In this document: positions 18,270 through 28,440 of the stretch, piece after piece
Position numbering within the stretch: position 1 is the stretch's first letter
Layout of the letters: every line of letters starts with the position of its first letter
Origin: Chara braunii
Lineage: Eukaryota > Streptophyta > Charophyceae > Charales > Characeae
Direction of reading: 5' to 3'
Length of the DNA: 29,492 bases
NCBI GenBank assembly: GCA_003427395.1
Contig: BFEA01000057.1
Location: 939,684-969,175, forward strand
Program-made: the position numbers and the translations under genes
The notes under the pieces: generated by a model
Told to the model about the DNA's origin: nothing
The model's database searches: none
What the model saw: the letters and a program-made list of their open reading frames with translations, nothing else

Positions 18270-19416
18270 TGCTACGGCGTACGGCTGTTGCGTTCACTAT
18301 CCATTGTTGAGTCTATGGCATCTCGCTGGGCTTTTCGCCGGGTTCTGTTGNGGTATGGTGTTGTGGCTTGTTGTGTATTACCGCATGTTGCCAGACAGCG
18401 CTGCCTTGTTGAGCATCTCGTACTTTGTTTGTATCCTTGAGGTGCACTGTGCGCCTTGCCACGCACTTGCTGAGGGCAGCGCTNTCCCGCTGATATGTGG
18501 TGCGGAGCAGTGCCACTGTTGTGACCCACTATACTCTGGCAAGGGTGCACATGACAATTGTTGATGTATACGTAGATAGGACTGTAGTGCCTTTGCGTGC
18601 TGCTGCCGAAATCCCGATACTGATGTGTCTGGCACAAAGGTCATGTGCTAAGCTTGCAGCACTTTCAAGTTGTCTGCAAGTACAGCCCACCTTGAGGAGG
18701 TTGGTGCGCACGCCAGACTATAAGGGGTGCGTTGTATTTGAATACAACCTTTCTAGGCTTCGTAGTGGTGGACGAAGCAGAAAAGTCAACACTGCGATAG
18801 AAGTAGGAATTCAGACGCAGCAGAGGGGTTGTTGCGGCAACTTTGGAGGGCAGTCAGGGGGCTGGTACTCTACGTTCTGGCCAGGGCTTGGCTACTTCTA
18901 CTGCGTTTCATTGGCCATCATTGCGGGGCCCTCAGGAGAGGAAGACTTCAAGGCCCTCTCCCGTGAATCTGAGTGCACCCCTCTTGTATCTGAGCGTCTA
19001 ATCTATCTACCTCTATCTTTCTCAGTCTATGTCTAATCTTTTGGTTACGAGAGGAAGGCGGCAGGCGGGATTGCAACCCGTAGGTCCGCGCCAAGGCCTC
19101 TGTGGGAGGTTGCCCCACCGATTGTGGGAGCTCTGTCGGAGCCCAGGCGGAGTTCTGGAGGCAGGAAACTTCAGGTATATTCTCTTATGACGTGTGTGAT
19201 CCCTTCCCCTACTTATTATCCCTGGGGCATCTAATTAATGCTAAGTAAGGATATTACTGTTTGTTTTGTTATGTATGTGAGGACATGTTCTGCAAAAGGC
19301 TAAATGAACCAGTATATATGAGAGTTCGGATAATCCTTGAGAGAGTTCAAACAGAATGAACTGGGGGAAGGTGGGATGAAGGAGTATTGCATGCTTTGAC
19401 CGAGTCAACCCAAGGC
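18270..19416. other. Unassigned sequence with two N bases
   Basis: N at 18351 and 18484. Short frames on both strands are not convincing. Near 19120-19150 a GGGAGCTC...GAGCCC inverted pair is present. No RNA gene was recognised. Confidence 0.3.
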
Positions 19417-20650
19417 TGAGCTCCTCTAAGTTGATGTGGGCTCAATGCTGTGTTTTAGTTATGTTTGTTGGGCTGACTGAATGATTTTGAGGGTTGGGCC
19501 TATCCTAAGTTGGACGGACCAGTCGCTGTTTTCTTTCGGGGCTTTTGAACAGGAGGATGGGCATCCTAAGTTGGGAGGTCTCAGAATCCTGATATTTCCT
19601 TTATGGGTTGCTGAAAACAGAGCTGGGAACACTCTAAGTTGTGTGGACTCAGTTCTGTGTGTGTTTTCTTCTAAGGGGGACACAAGTATAAGGTTGAGCG
19701 TACCCTTAAGTTAGGGCGGCTCAGTCATAAGCCATGAACATAAATGGTCAACCAAAGGTATACAATTTTAATATATATTATACGAACCTATATCATCTGG
19801 CAGACCGGGCACCCTAATCTAGAAGACCAGGCACCCTAAGTTGGGAAAGTTAGTCAATAAGTCAGGTAGAACAAAAGAGGAAGAAAGGCAAAGGAAGAGT
19901 ATAATGAAGGTAACTCGGGTAGGTTGAGCGTACCCTTAAGTTAGGGCGGTTCAGTCTTATGCTCGTAACAATACAAAGGAGCAGAGAGTTAGTATAAATT
20001 TGCTTTTATTTTTCCTTCTAAACACAAGGCAGGGTTGGATGTCTCCGTAAGTTGGGTAGGTCTGATCATCTGCTTAATAAGAGAGAAACATATAAAGTTT
20101 GTGCAAATGTACCAATGGTTGTTCTCATATATTGTCGTTACGAAGACTAAGCGTACCCTTTAGTTAGGGGGGCTTAGTCATACGTCGTTTGTACTTTGTT
20201 CATGCAGATTATGTCTTATGTAACTAAACTGTTTAAGCTATCTAGGCGTACCCTTAAGTTAGGGCAGCCTAGTGATATGTTCTTATCGTTGTTGTTATGT
20301 AGGTTGGACGTACCCTTAAGTTAAGGCGGTCTAACCATTTGTCGTTCGTGCTTGTTTAAAGCTCGCTAGACCTTGTTTAAAGCTGGCTTTACTATGCCCT
20401 ACGTAACCTTGTTTAAAGCTGGCTAGACATACCTTTAAGTTAGGGCAGTGTAGTTTTATGCTTCATGTCGTCAGTTTAAACAGAAGTCAGGCGTACCCTT
20501 AAGTTAGGGCAGTCTGGTCATATGTTTTATGACTAGAGTTTATCTGGTGTTGGGCATACCCTTAAGTTAGGGCAGTCTTGTTGTGCGTGCTTTACTTGTT
20601 TACTTAGGCAGGTTGGGCTTACCCTTAACTTAGGGCCTTGTCTGATCCTA
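19417..20650. repeat. Hairpin array, family 1 (about 15 units, core TACCCTTAAGTTAGGG)
   Basis: Units lie near 19417, 19494, 19556, 19619, 19695, 19802-19850, 19925, 20030, 20145, 20242, 20302, 20423, 20487, 20551 and 20611. The best conserved share a centre TACCCTTAAGTTAGGGC, whose CCCT/AGGG pairs, plus a 3' flank like GTCATATG. The arms around the centre vary but stay paired: TGAGC/GCTCA (19695-19723), GACTAAGC/GCTTAGTC (20145-20179), CTAGGC/GCCTAG (20242-20272), GGTTGGAC/GTCTAACC with one G-U (20302-20336) and AGAGCTGGG/CTCAGTTCT with ACAC/GTGT inside (19619-19656). Spacing is mostly 60-110 bases. The left units are more degenerate. No coding frame runs through it. Confidence 0.8.
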
Positions 20651-22210
20651 TGCCATAAGTGAGGGGGTTTACTAAGGGGAAGAACTGAATGATCTAACGA
20701 ACTACTTGGGTAAACTGTTGTGGGACAGTGAGCGATGCATGTTTATGTATGCCTGTGGGATCTCACTTTGGGGTGCCTTTTCGATAGGTTAGTTGCCTAG
20801 ACGCTCGCCAAGTGTTGGAGCCGTAGGTAGATCAGATGGATGGTGGGAGGGAGAACTTGGGATGAAGATAGAACTGACACTACTAGGAGTTAGGATCAGG
20901 ACTAACTCACAATCTCACCTAGAGGTTGAGCGGGTTGTCATTGATCCTGAATCATCAAGCAAGTGTCAGAAGATAGTCCTAAGTATAGTTTGTTTTGTCT
21001 TTCTTTCTTTTCAACTTTGTATAAATCTTGGCAGTCTCCTATTCCTGCAGGAAGCGCTGCTGAAATTTCTACAAATTTGAAAGAGTTAGTCATTTATGAG
21101 CTTGCAGAAATTTTGGAAAGACACTTTTCCTATGGGAAGCGCTGCCGAAATTTTGTAGAATTAGGGGAGTTCGAATATTTCGGAGCCAAGAGTTATTTAG
21201 CAAATCTATCTTGACTAGAGGAGATACTCAGTGACTTGGTACTAGTAGAGGAGCTAGACTACGACTTGAGGAATAATCTCCCATTGGCATAAACATAAGT
21301 AGTACCTTTCCTTGGCCTGTATTGTGATGCAGGTTTCCGTGTTTATATTGAAGGCTTGATCTGATCAGGCTGATCCTTCAAAAGGATCACTCTTCTGTTA
21401 TCACTGATAACAGGTCGGTTGCCGATTCGTCGGTTTACGACTCAACCCCAATTCACTCTCAATACTTAAGCTAAAAAGGCCTTAGCCCTGGTGATTTTAT
21501 TGTTTTGTTAAGATTTCACCCGGACTTTTATTGAATGGTCATTTAACAAAGGTACTGAGTATTCATTTATGGTTGGTTGGCTGGAGGTTGGGGCTTGCAT
21601 GGCTAAAGCAAAGGGTATGGGTATGGAGATTGGTTGGAGTTGACTTCGTGTAGTTTGTGGACTTTGTTTGACTCTTTAATGTGATTGCAGGTATGTTATG
21701 TGGCTCAAGTTATTGGATTGAACTGCCTGCGATCTCACATATGTGTATGGCTATGAGGAGTCTCATTGTGATTGTGAGATGTGATCGTGACATATCTATT
21801 CCTCTATACATATATATGTACGCATGTATATGTACCTAGTGTGCGGTATTAGCAGGGTCTGAAGTGCCTGCGTACTAAGGGTTTAATCCAGGGTTGGGAT
21901 GAATAGAAGAGAGGGGATAACCCCTCTAATTATATATACACTTCTGAAGAATTCTTGGTCGGACGTCAGCCTTGAGCCTTGAATACGGTGGTCCTCCTCC
22001 AGGGCAGCGCATAACTCTGACGATGTTGTATTCTGACAATGATAGAAATAGTTGCCTTTGTTCCTTGTTGAAGATTATTTTGGTGGAACGATAAAGTTCC
22101 GGGCGGAAGGGTCAGTGTGTCACTGGTGATGCGCCAGACAACTCACCACCGCTCCAAATTCCTACCTACCCTAGGGACCGTCTTACCCCGCACCCTTTGG
22201 GACACCCTAG
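20651..22210. other. Non-coding stretch with local duplications and palindromes
   Basis: GGAAGCGCTGC.GAAATTT occurs at 21050 and 21135, an 85-base duplication. Two adjacent hairpins lie at 21371-21389 (TGATCCTT/AAGGATCA) and 21395-21413 (CTGTTATCA/TGATAACAG). Frames at 20793-21080 and 20963-21214 cross the duplication and are not supported as genes. Confidence 0.4.
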
Positions 22211-22920
22211 GGTGCAGAAGACGGTAAGGCCCTCAGGCCGGTTTTGCGCCCGCTAGAGGGTTACCTCCCCTTAGCGCACGCTTCAGCCAACACCTGAGCG
22301 TCGAAAACTACCTCATGACTCAGAATAGGCCATTTGGGTAGGGGCACCACATAATGCGCTGTCAGCACAGCTAATCTCGTAGGACTGCATTGCGGATCGA
22401 TATGGGTAGGACCTGCGTCCGCGCGATATTATACTAAAACTTGCGCACGGAAGTTACCGACTTCCCCTGCAGAACGTTATGGGTCGAGCGGAGTTCCTCC
22501 TTTTCGGTGGTTGTTCTCCTCTTTGAGTTTCTTGTTGGACGTTGTAGTCCGTGGCAGCCATCAAAGTCAAACCCCTTGATTTTGGCGACCACGATAGCCC
22601 TAAAGTTGTCTACTCAACCCCTCTGCACAAGGTGCAGAAGAGGGTGTTGTCTTCAACCGCACATGGCGGTTGTCTGGCGTCGAGAGATTACCCCTCAAAG
22701 CGCCTGTCAGCCGACACTTGAGTGTCGAACGCGACCATCGAGACTATCAAGGGCCGCAAGGTTACGAGTACCACATGGTACCCCATCAGCGCGAGTGTTC
22801 GCGTATGCACGCATGGCTGGTCGATAGGAGGAGGCCATGCGCTCGCACGACTCTTATACGGAAGTCCAGCGCGCGGTACCTATCTGATTCTCATGGCATA
22901 ACGTTATGGGCCAGATACTG
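22211..22920. repeat. Diverged tandem duplication, period about 420-427
   Basis: GGTGCAGAAGA.GG at 22211 and 22631, CAGCC.ACAC.TGAGYGTCGAA in both copies, and AACGTTATGGG at 22473 and 22900 align in order. Homology is patchy and old. No coding frame is shared in phase. Confidence 0.55.
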
Positions 22921-23017
22921 AAGGGACTATGAGTGTTGTTGTGTCGTGGTGTTGTTTGTTGAATTATCGTGTGTGGTTCCAGGTGTTATGCGTAGGTAAG
23001 TGTGAGTGTTGTGGTGT

Positions 23018-23412
23018 AACGCGTGGTGTGCGTGATGCGTCCTAATCGACCGGCGCCGAATCGCGTTTGGGACTTCAGCCCCCCAGTGCGGCGATTCGCA
23101 TACGGGTTCGATTTCGGGCGTTCGACCACTCGTACCCCCTATGCTACATCGAACGAGAAACGCCATCGGTTGGGCCACCTCTGCAATTGCATACGGAAAG
23201 CTTTCGCATGTGCTTCAGTAGCTCGGCGGGGATACGCCCACCTAAGGGATGGTGACAGCTCCCTTAGGTAGAGGTAAGAGGTGCCTCGCGTGACCCTGTC
23301 CTATCATAGGGGCTCGCGAGAGGTACGGCTGGCGCACTCAGCCGGAGTGGCAAACGCTCTCCGCGACAAGTCCTGCAAAATCCTGCGTGACGCGGCCGGG
23401 AGGGTCCCCGTG
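23018..23412 (+). repeat. Dispersed repeat R, copy 2
   Basis: Partner of the minus-strand copy at 13737-14145, which is described there. The copies are about 8.9 kb apart and in opposite orientation, so a transcript spanning both could pair with itself. The block CCTAAGGGA...TCCCTTAGG (near 23240-23267) is an internal hairpin. The matching place in copy 1 has a GAAGGGAGG...CTCCCGTAAGG variant. Confidence 0.8.
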
Positions 23413-24591
23413 CGGGACAGATGCGCTCGACAGGTGGCGCCGTTGCCGGGGATATCGGCTGCCTACCGGGGTCCTTAAGAGAACGAACCCAGGTTAAGTG
23501 CAGGCTGATGATCCAGGCACAACGACAAAAACTGTTAATGGCGTTAAGTACGTGGGTGATGAGTAGTAGCAATTGCTGTTTGTACATTTGCAGATCAAGG
23601 TACCATGGGGTAATACGGACGGTGCTATGCGTATTTAATGTCATAGACTGATCGTTGTGCGCAGTTGATGCGACTCCGCATATTAGTTGATGAGCAGCCT
23701 AAGTTGTCATGGCAGTATCACAGTACGCTAGCGATAGGAAGTAGTTAAGAAAGAGGTATTTTTTTTTTATCTAAGGACTCTCGTGAGGAAAAATCATAAA
23801 TATTCCATCTATTTAAGCATTTGAGTTATCATTCTGAGTTTATACTTTTCAGTCTATCTATGAAATTCATCCATCTGGATCAAAGATTTCATCTAAGTAA
23901 GCATATTTAAAGGTCGACTCATATAAGACTATTTGCTTGATGTTATTTATCTGAGTCTTATTCATTTGTGACTAGCTGCATGTGTCATCTATCTAATTTT
24001 TGGATTTGTGTTTATCTGAATTATTCATTCATATCTAGGTTGTTTTCGAATCTATATGTATGGGTTGATCTCTTAAAAGGGATCAGAGATGTTACATAGA
24101 ATCTACGTCCGATGCGGATTCGGAAGTGAATGGAGTGACCAGTTCCTTGGGAAAGTAAATTTCACGAGAAAATGGTCAATATGTGAAATCTACCCCAAGA
24201 AAGTTGCAACCCTATGTTATTGTTTCCTGAAATAGCTTTGAAGAAGTTATAATCTAGTTGTGAAGGTGGTAGTGAGACCCACGCCGGAACTTGTTCCTGG
24301 TCCATAGTGGGGTATTGCCATCTAATCTTTGTGATAAAGTGACTACTCTACTACTTAATAGGAGGAAAGTGCTTGAACCTTGTCAAATCACGACCTTTGA
24401 GGGAGGCAACTACTGCCTGCCACAGAGTAGTAGGGGGTGAATCCCCAACTATTTTTTGTGTCAAGTGGGTTCATCTGCCTGCGAAGGGACAACGTATCCT
24501 GGAGTATGTATGGTGAGGTTGGCTACCTTATTGGCAAGGGTTTGCAAGGGGCAAGTGCTGGAATCAGAGGGAGATGCAGTGAGGCTTGATC
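23413..24591. other. Unassigned sequence; AT-rich with degenerate TTATCTGA motifs
   Basis: From about 23790 to 24060, motifs such as TTTATCTGA, TTCATCTAAGTA and TCTATTTAAG recur loosely. At 24066-24085 TGATCTCTT/AAGGGATCA is a relative of the hairpin at 21371. No gene is visible. Confidence 0.35.
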
Positions 24592-24667
24592 CTTGAGCGG
24601 GGCTCAAGAAATACGATGTTATCCCTTTGAGTAAGGGTTACACTGCCCCTTGACACAAAATTCAAGG
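24592..24667. repeat. Three consecutive hairpins
   Basis: CTTGAGC/GCTCAAG (24592-24608), TATCCCTT/AAGGGTTA (24620-24640, one mismatch) and CCTTGA/TCAAGG (24648-24667) follow one another within 76 bases. They lie upstream of the retroelement frames. Confidence 0.6.
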
Positions 24668-25080
24668 AGTAGAGTTTAATGCTCTCATTGCTAAAGTATA
24701 TGAGGACGCTTATTATTGGCAAATTACATTTTGACCTTAGCATGGTATTATTTGTTATAATTATAGCCCCTTGTTCCCTTATGTTACATATGTGTAAAGT
24801 TGGTTGGTCATTAAAGTTAAAAGTAGTGCTTATTCGTTTACTCGATAAAGTACTGTATAATTTCCCTTGGTAATAACTGCTACGAGTTTAAATATTCGCG
24901 AGGGTATTATTATTACAAGGTGTTATTGCTATTGATTTTTATTTAGGATGGGTGGTCATAAAACGTTGGAATGGACGAAGTTTAGTAAAAAAATACTTTG
25001 AAGTTTAGACTTCAAGAGAGAGATTGTAGAATGAGGGTTTCAGCATAATAACGGAAGACGTATGCTGGACCTTGTCTGTG
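24668..25080. other. AT-rich leader upstream of the retroelement frames
   Basis: No coding frame or tRNA primer-binding motif was recognised. It may be part of the retroelement's untranslated leader. Confidence 0.3.
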
Positions 25081-25755
25081 ATGGGCAGAATCCAGACCAA
25101 ACAACGGCAAGTCAAGATGCTATATGCAGAGGAGGATCCCAATATGACCCGGCCAGTTGAAAGAGAGGATGGACTCCAGATGTCTTTGCTAAGGCGAGTG
25201 AAGGAGAGAGAATATATCTCTTCCTGGTGGGGCATATTGCTGGGTATTGATATCTTTGTCTGGATTGAATCTCGCTTTAATGATGATCAAGACGGTGCGG
25301 TCGTGAGAGCGACCCTGTACGCATCATCATCATTTTGGGTAAAGCATGGGATTGAGCTGGCGCTTGGGCATGAGAGCTTGTTCGCAAGACCGTTAAGGAT
25401 AATTGAGGCAGCTGCGGCGAAATGGGCAAGAGAAAGGTTTCATGAAGGAGAGGAGCACGTTTCGACCCATATAGAGGTTTAGTGGGCCAGTGAATTTGTG
25501 CTTCCTTCAGCGCCGTTACGTGCCGTCCTGCCCGAGTTCCTCGTGGAAGAGTTTTTCGGGGGACGAGCAAGGATAGAGGCAGCAGCAGAAGACGCCGTGA
25601 GGACGCGAGAATGGGGGTATAGGTGCTACACGTGTGAGATGATATACGACCTATACGTAGATTTAAGGTTTTTACCCCCTAGTCAAGAGCTTCGAAATAT
25701 AGCAAATATTGTAGACGCCTATGCCTGCTCCCATAAGCCGGATGTAAAGGTTTAA
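25081..25755 (+). pseudogene. Unrecognised frame upstream of gag, split by one TAG
   Basis: From ATG 25081 the frame is open to TAG 25480-25482 and then continues in the same frame to TAA 25753-25755, about 224 codons in all. Composition is protein-like on both sides of the stop: SSWWGILLGIDIFVWIES before it, and LPEFLVEEFFGGRARIEAA and a YRCYTCEMIYDLY segment after it. The motif RI(I)EAAA appears on both sides (RIIEAAAAKWARE, RIEAAAEDAV), hinting at an internal repeat. It precedes the gag frame by 393 bases on the same strand, so it may be an extra frame of the same element. I do not recognise the family. The stop may be a decay mutation, readthrough or a sequencing error. Confidence 0.4.
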
Positions 25756-26148
25756 GACTGGGGTGAGCTTCGAGCAGCAGCATGTCAATAGAGGATGTCT
25801 CTATACTTAGTTAGCGCGTTCATCATTTAACCGAAATTCTTAGAGACTCGTCTATGACTATCTTACCATCGAGTACGAGTACAGTGATGAGTAGCAGTTG
25901 TAACAACTTCTTCTATCAAACTATTGTTCGTTTTAAGGGCTTTATATCTGCATAGGTTGTATATTCCTCATTATACCCTTACGGTTATGACAAGGATAAC
26001 TGGAATTTAAAGCCTTGTCAAACGAGCAATGAAAGTGCTAGTGTGGTTGAGTATTGACAATGTTATTTGCCCCTATTTGTTTTAAGCATCTTAGGCTACG
26101 ACCAGATGTTCCATTGTTTGTCATATATGTCAGGGCAGTTGTAACATC
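25756..26148. other. Spacer between the two retroelement frames
   Basis: AT-rich, with no coding frame. No splice sites that would clearly fuse the two frames were identified. Confidence 0.3.
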
Positions 26149-27276
26149 ATGGCTGAAGAGAGTGGTTTGACCAAGATCCTGCTTTGGAGGAGTTCATGTC
26201 TCACAGAGGTGTTGCTGCATGAGTCAGTGCACGACTCGATGGCCCCAGATCTCCAGGCCCTGCTGTTTCGAGGAAGAAACTTGCCCGGCTTCCTGCACGA
26301 CTACCACAACCTCAGCCGCGTGAAGGTGTGGGACGAGAAAGCAATGTGCAATATATTGCCACTATTCGTGGGTGAGGAGTTAAGTGAGGAGATATATATC
26401 CTCATGTTGAAGTCACGAACCTGGGGCGAGTTTGAGAGTTCCTTAAGGGTAAGGTTTCCAGAGGATGGAGAGGAGAGTCAACATCGTGGTAACCCTGGGC
26501 AAGTAATAGAGAATGTGCAGATACAAGGCAAGCTAGGAGGTATACAGAGACAAATGGGAATATTAGAAGAAAGGATGACGCAACTTGAGGAGGCCAGGAA
26601 GGGCAAGCGGAAAAGCTCGGAAGGAACGTCAAGTGAGCCAACTGGTGGGAAAGGAAAGGAGAAGGTAGATGGCAACCAAGGTCCTTCTCACCTCATGAAG
26701 GTTCAGAGGATGTGGTCCGGCGTCCAAGAGAAGGAAAAAGGCAAGGAGATAGTTAGGGAAGAAAAGGAGCACGAGCCTACTAAGCTGACGAAGGCTCAAC
26801 AAAAGGCAAAAAATCTGGCCAAGGGTGATCAAGGTACTGGAAAGGGGCAGTGTTCACGACATGTGACGGCTGGTCCACAAGGGCTAGGAAGCAATTTTGC
26901 ACCAATAGAGCCCCCTTCGATCGGGCCGGCATCATATAGGTGGTGGCCGTCATGTAATCCAATGAGTCCTTGGCCTATGTATGCGCCATGTACATTAGGT
27001 GGTCAGGACCCTATAAGCCAATATGGACCTCGTGTCGACCCGCCGATGAACTTGATACCGCCAGGACCTCCAACAACCCATACCCAGTTTTTGGGGTCGC
27101 CCTACCCACCAGCGCAGCGAGCGTCACAGGGCAGTGCAGAAAGCGAGGGAGGGCAAGGACAAGGTATTGGAAGAGGTCGCGGGAATGGTAGACGTGGTAA
27201 CAATGGAGGTCGTGAAGGAGGCAGACGAGGCATTGGAGGTCGCAATGAGCGTCAACGAAACCATAGGTGGAAATAA
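26149..27276 (+). CDS. LTR-retrotransposon Gag-like protein, Arg/Gly-rich C-terminus, no pol
   Basis: 375 codons from ATG 26149 to TAA. Residues about 35-110 follow the pattern of retrotransposon Gag cores: FLHDYHNLSRVKVWDE, ILPLFVGEELSEEIY, then RTWGEFESSLRVRF, with the typical W..F...L..RF end. Residues about 125-150 form a likely coiled coil (LGGIQRQMGILEERMTQLEE). A Lys/Glu-rich linker follows, then a Pro-rich segment (about 245-315) and a tail of RG/GGR repeats (about 330-375). A CCHC zinc knuckle is absent, so the basic RG tail could be the nucleic-acid-binding part. Gag would form the particle that packages element RNA. No protease, reverse transcriptase, RNase H or integrase frame follows within the 1.4 kb before the composite repeat. 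This suggests a non-autonomous or truncated element. LTRs and a primer site were not found. Confidence 0.72.
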   Translation: MAEESGLTKILLWRSSCLTEVLLHESVHDSMAPDLQALLFRGRNLPGFLHDYHNLSRVKVWDEKAMCNILPLFVGEELSEEIYILMLKSRTWGEFESSLRVRFPEDGEESQHRGNPGQVIENVQIQGKLGGIQRQMGILEERMTQLEEARKGKRKSSEGTSSEPTGGKGKEKVDGNQGPSHLMKVQRMWSGVQEKEKGKEIVREEKEHEPTKLTKAQQKAKNLAKGDQGTGKGQCSRHVTAGPQGLGSNFAPIEPPSIGPASYRWWPSCNPMSPWPMYAPCTLGGQDPISQYGPRVDPPMNLIPPGPPTTHTQFLGSPYPPAQRASQGSAESEGGQGQGIGRGRGNGRRGNNGGREGGRRGIGGRNERQRNHRWK

Positions 27277-28328
27277 CGGTGAAAGGGTAGCTAAAGCGTC
27301 AAGTATAACCCCTTGATTACGATAGAGGGGTGTGAGGATTGTATAAGAAAGATTGGAGAACTTGACAAGTTGTATTCATAAGTAAGAGAACCCACTTGTA
27401 CGACCATCACTAGAGGTGAAGAAGGATTGAGGGTTTAGCAATAAGGTCCGGTAAGAATCTGAACAGGCGGACTGATTCAGAGGTACAATCCTAACAGATA
27501 GTTGTACGAATGTGAGTGGCATGGGGTATCTAGGAAGTGGTTTTAGTGTGGGTACTGAATTCCCTAACCCAGAGTGTGGTGTGGTCAGACTAGGTGCTTA
27601 TAAATGTAAGGGTTAGGGTGATGTTGAGTTCTAATTCGTTGAGTTTAAATGAATACTGATTTCACGATACGTATGAGTTACGAGTCAAGCATAGGAGTTT
27701 CTTTGAGGAGACCTTTGTGATAGTATTCCGGCTAAGACCGTTTTTTTTTTTTTTTCGCTTTCGACTATCGAGGACGTGACGCTTTTGTATGATACTACGT
27801 AATATCGTGATCATTCCTGATTCTTTTTTTTAGTTAGGCTCTTTCCCCAACGTTGAGTATATTGGTGACTTAGGGATTACCCTGCGTATCTTTGAGTCGA
27901 GGTTGTTCAACTCTGAGTACACGTGGAACCTTAAGGCTATTTTTGTTTCGTTAATTTGGAATATCCCGACCACATATATAATACCGACTTATGACTACCT
28001 CTCTACGTGGCGATCACTATCACTCTCACATGTGTGGATTTATCCTGATGTATGATGATTTTTGTATAAAAGGTGTACAGGATGCACGTCGTGCGTTTTT
28101 TTGAATGTGGAATGTGTAAACTGTCTACTCTTTGGTATACTCGCTCAATCTGCCTACGGAGAGACAATAGGCTCGAGTATAAGAAAGAGGTGCACAATTC
28201 ATTTGGGGAAAGAGTGTGAAAAGTCCCGAGGGACTTATGAGTCCTCTGAGACTCAAATGCTTGTCCATGCCAAATGTTAATTGTTGAGTTGAGACGAGAA
28301 CCCACAAGTTGGACTCTTTTGGTTGATT
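27277..28328. other. Sequence downstream of gag without pol
   Basis: AT-rich with a T16 run at about 27740-27755. Open frames (28003-28305 on the minus strand, 28062-28280 on the plus) are short and unconvincing. No polypurine tract or LTR could be assigned. Confidence 0.35.
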
Positions 28329-28440
28329 ACCCTCCATAAGGGAGGTGGTTGTGATAATTTATGAGTGATTACCCTCCATGTGGGAGGTGGTGGTGAGATT
28401 TTATAAGTGAGTCCCCTTCAAAAGTGGAAGGTGGTTAAAT
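28329..28440. repeat. Hairpin family 3, three tandem units
   Basis: Units of about 47 bases each hold a small hairpin. Two are ACC-C-TCC/GGA-GGT (28329-28346 and 28371-28388), and the third is CCTTC/GAAGG (28414-28431). The third unit changed CTCC/GGAG to TTC/GAA on both arms. A GTGAGATTTTATAAGTGA-like spacer separates units. Confidence 0.6.

Noticed and set aside
19417-20650. Telomere-like DNA because of TTAGGG and CCCT motifs
   Set aside because: TTAGGG occurs once per unit as one arm of a hairpin, never as a head-to-tail tract.
27134-27316. Alternative frame across the gag tail as a shifted extension
   Set aside because: It overlaps the RG-rich segment, where GGN-type repeats look coding in more than one frame. 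It ends after 60 codons with no pol domain.
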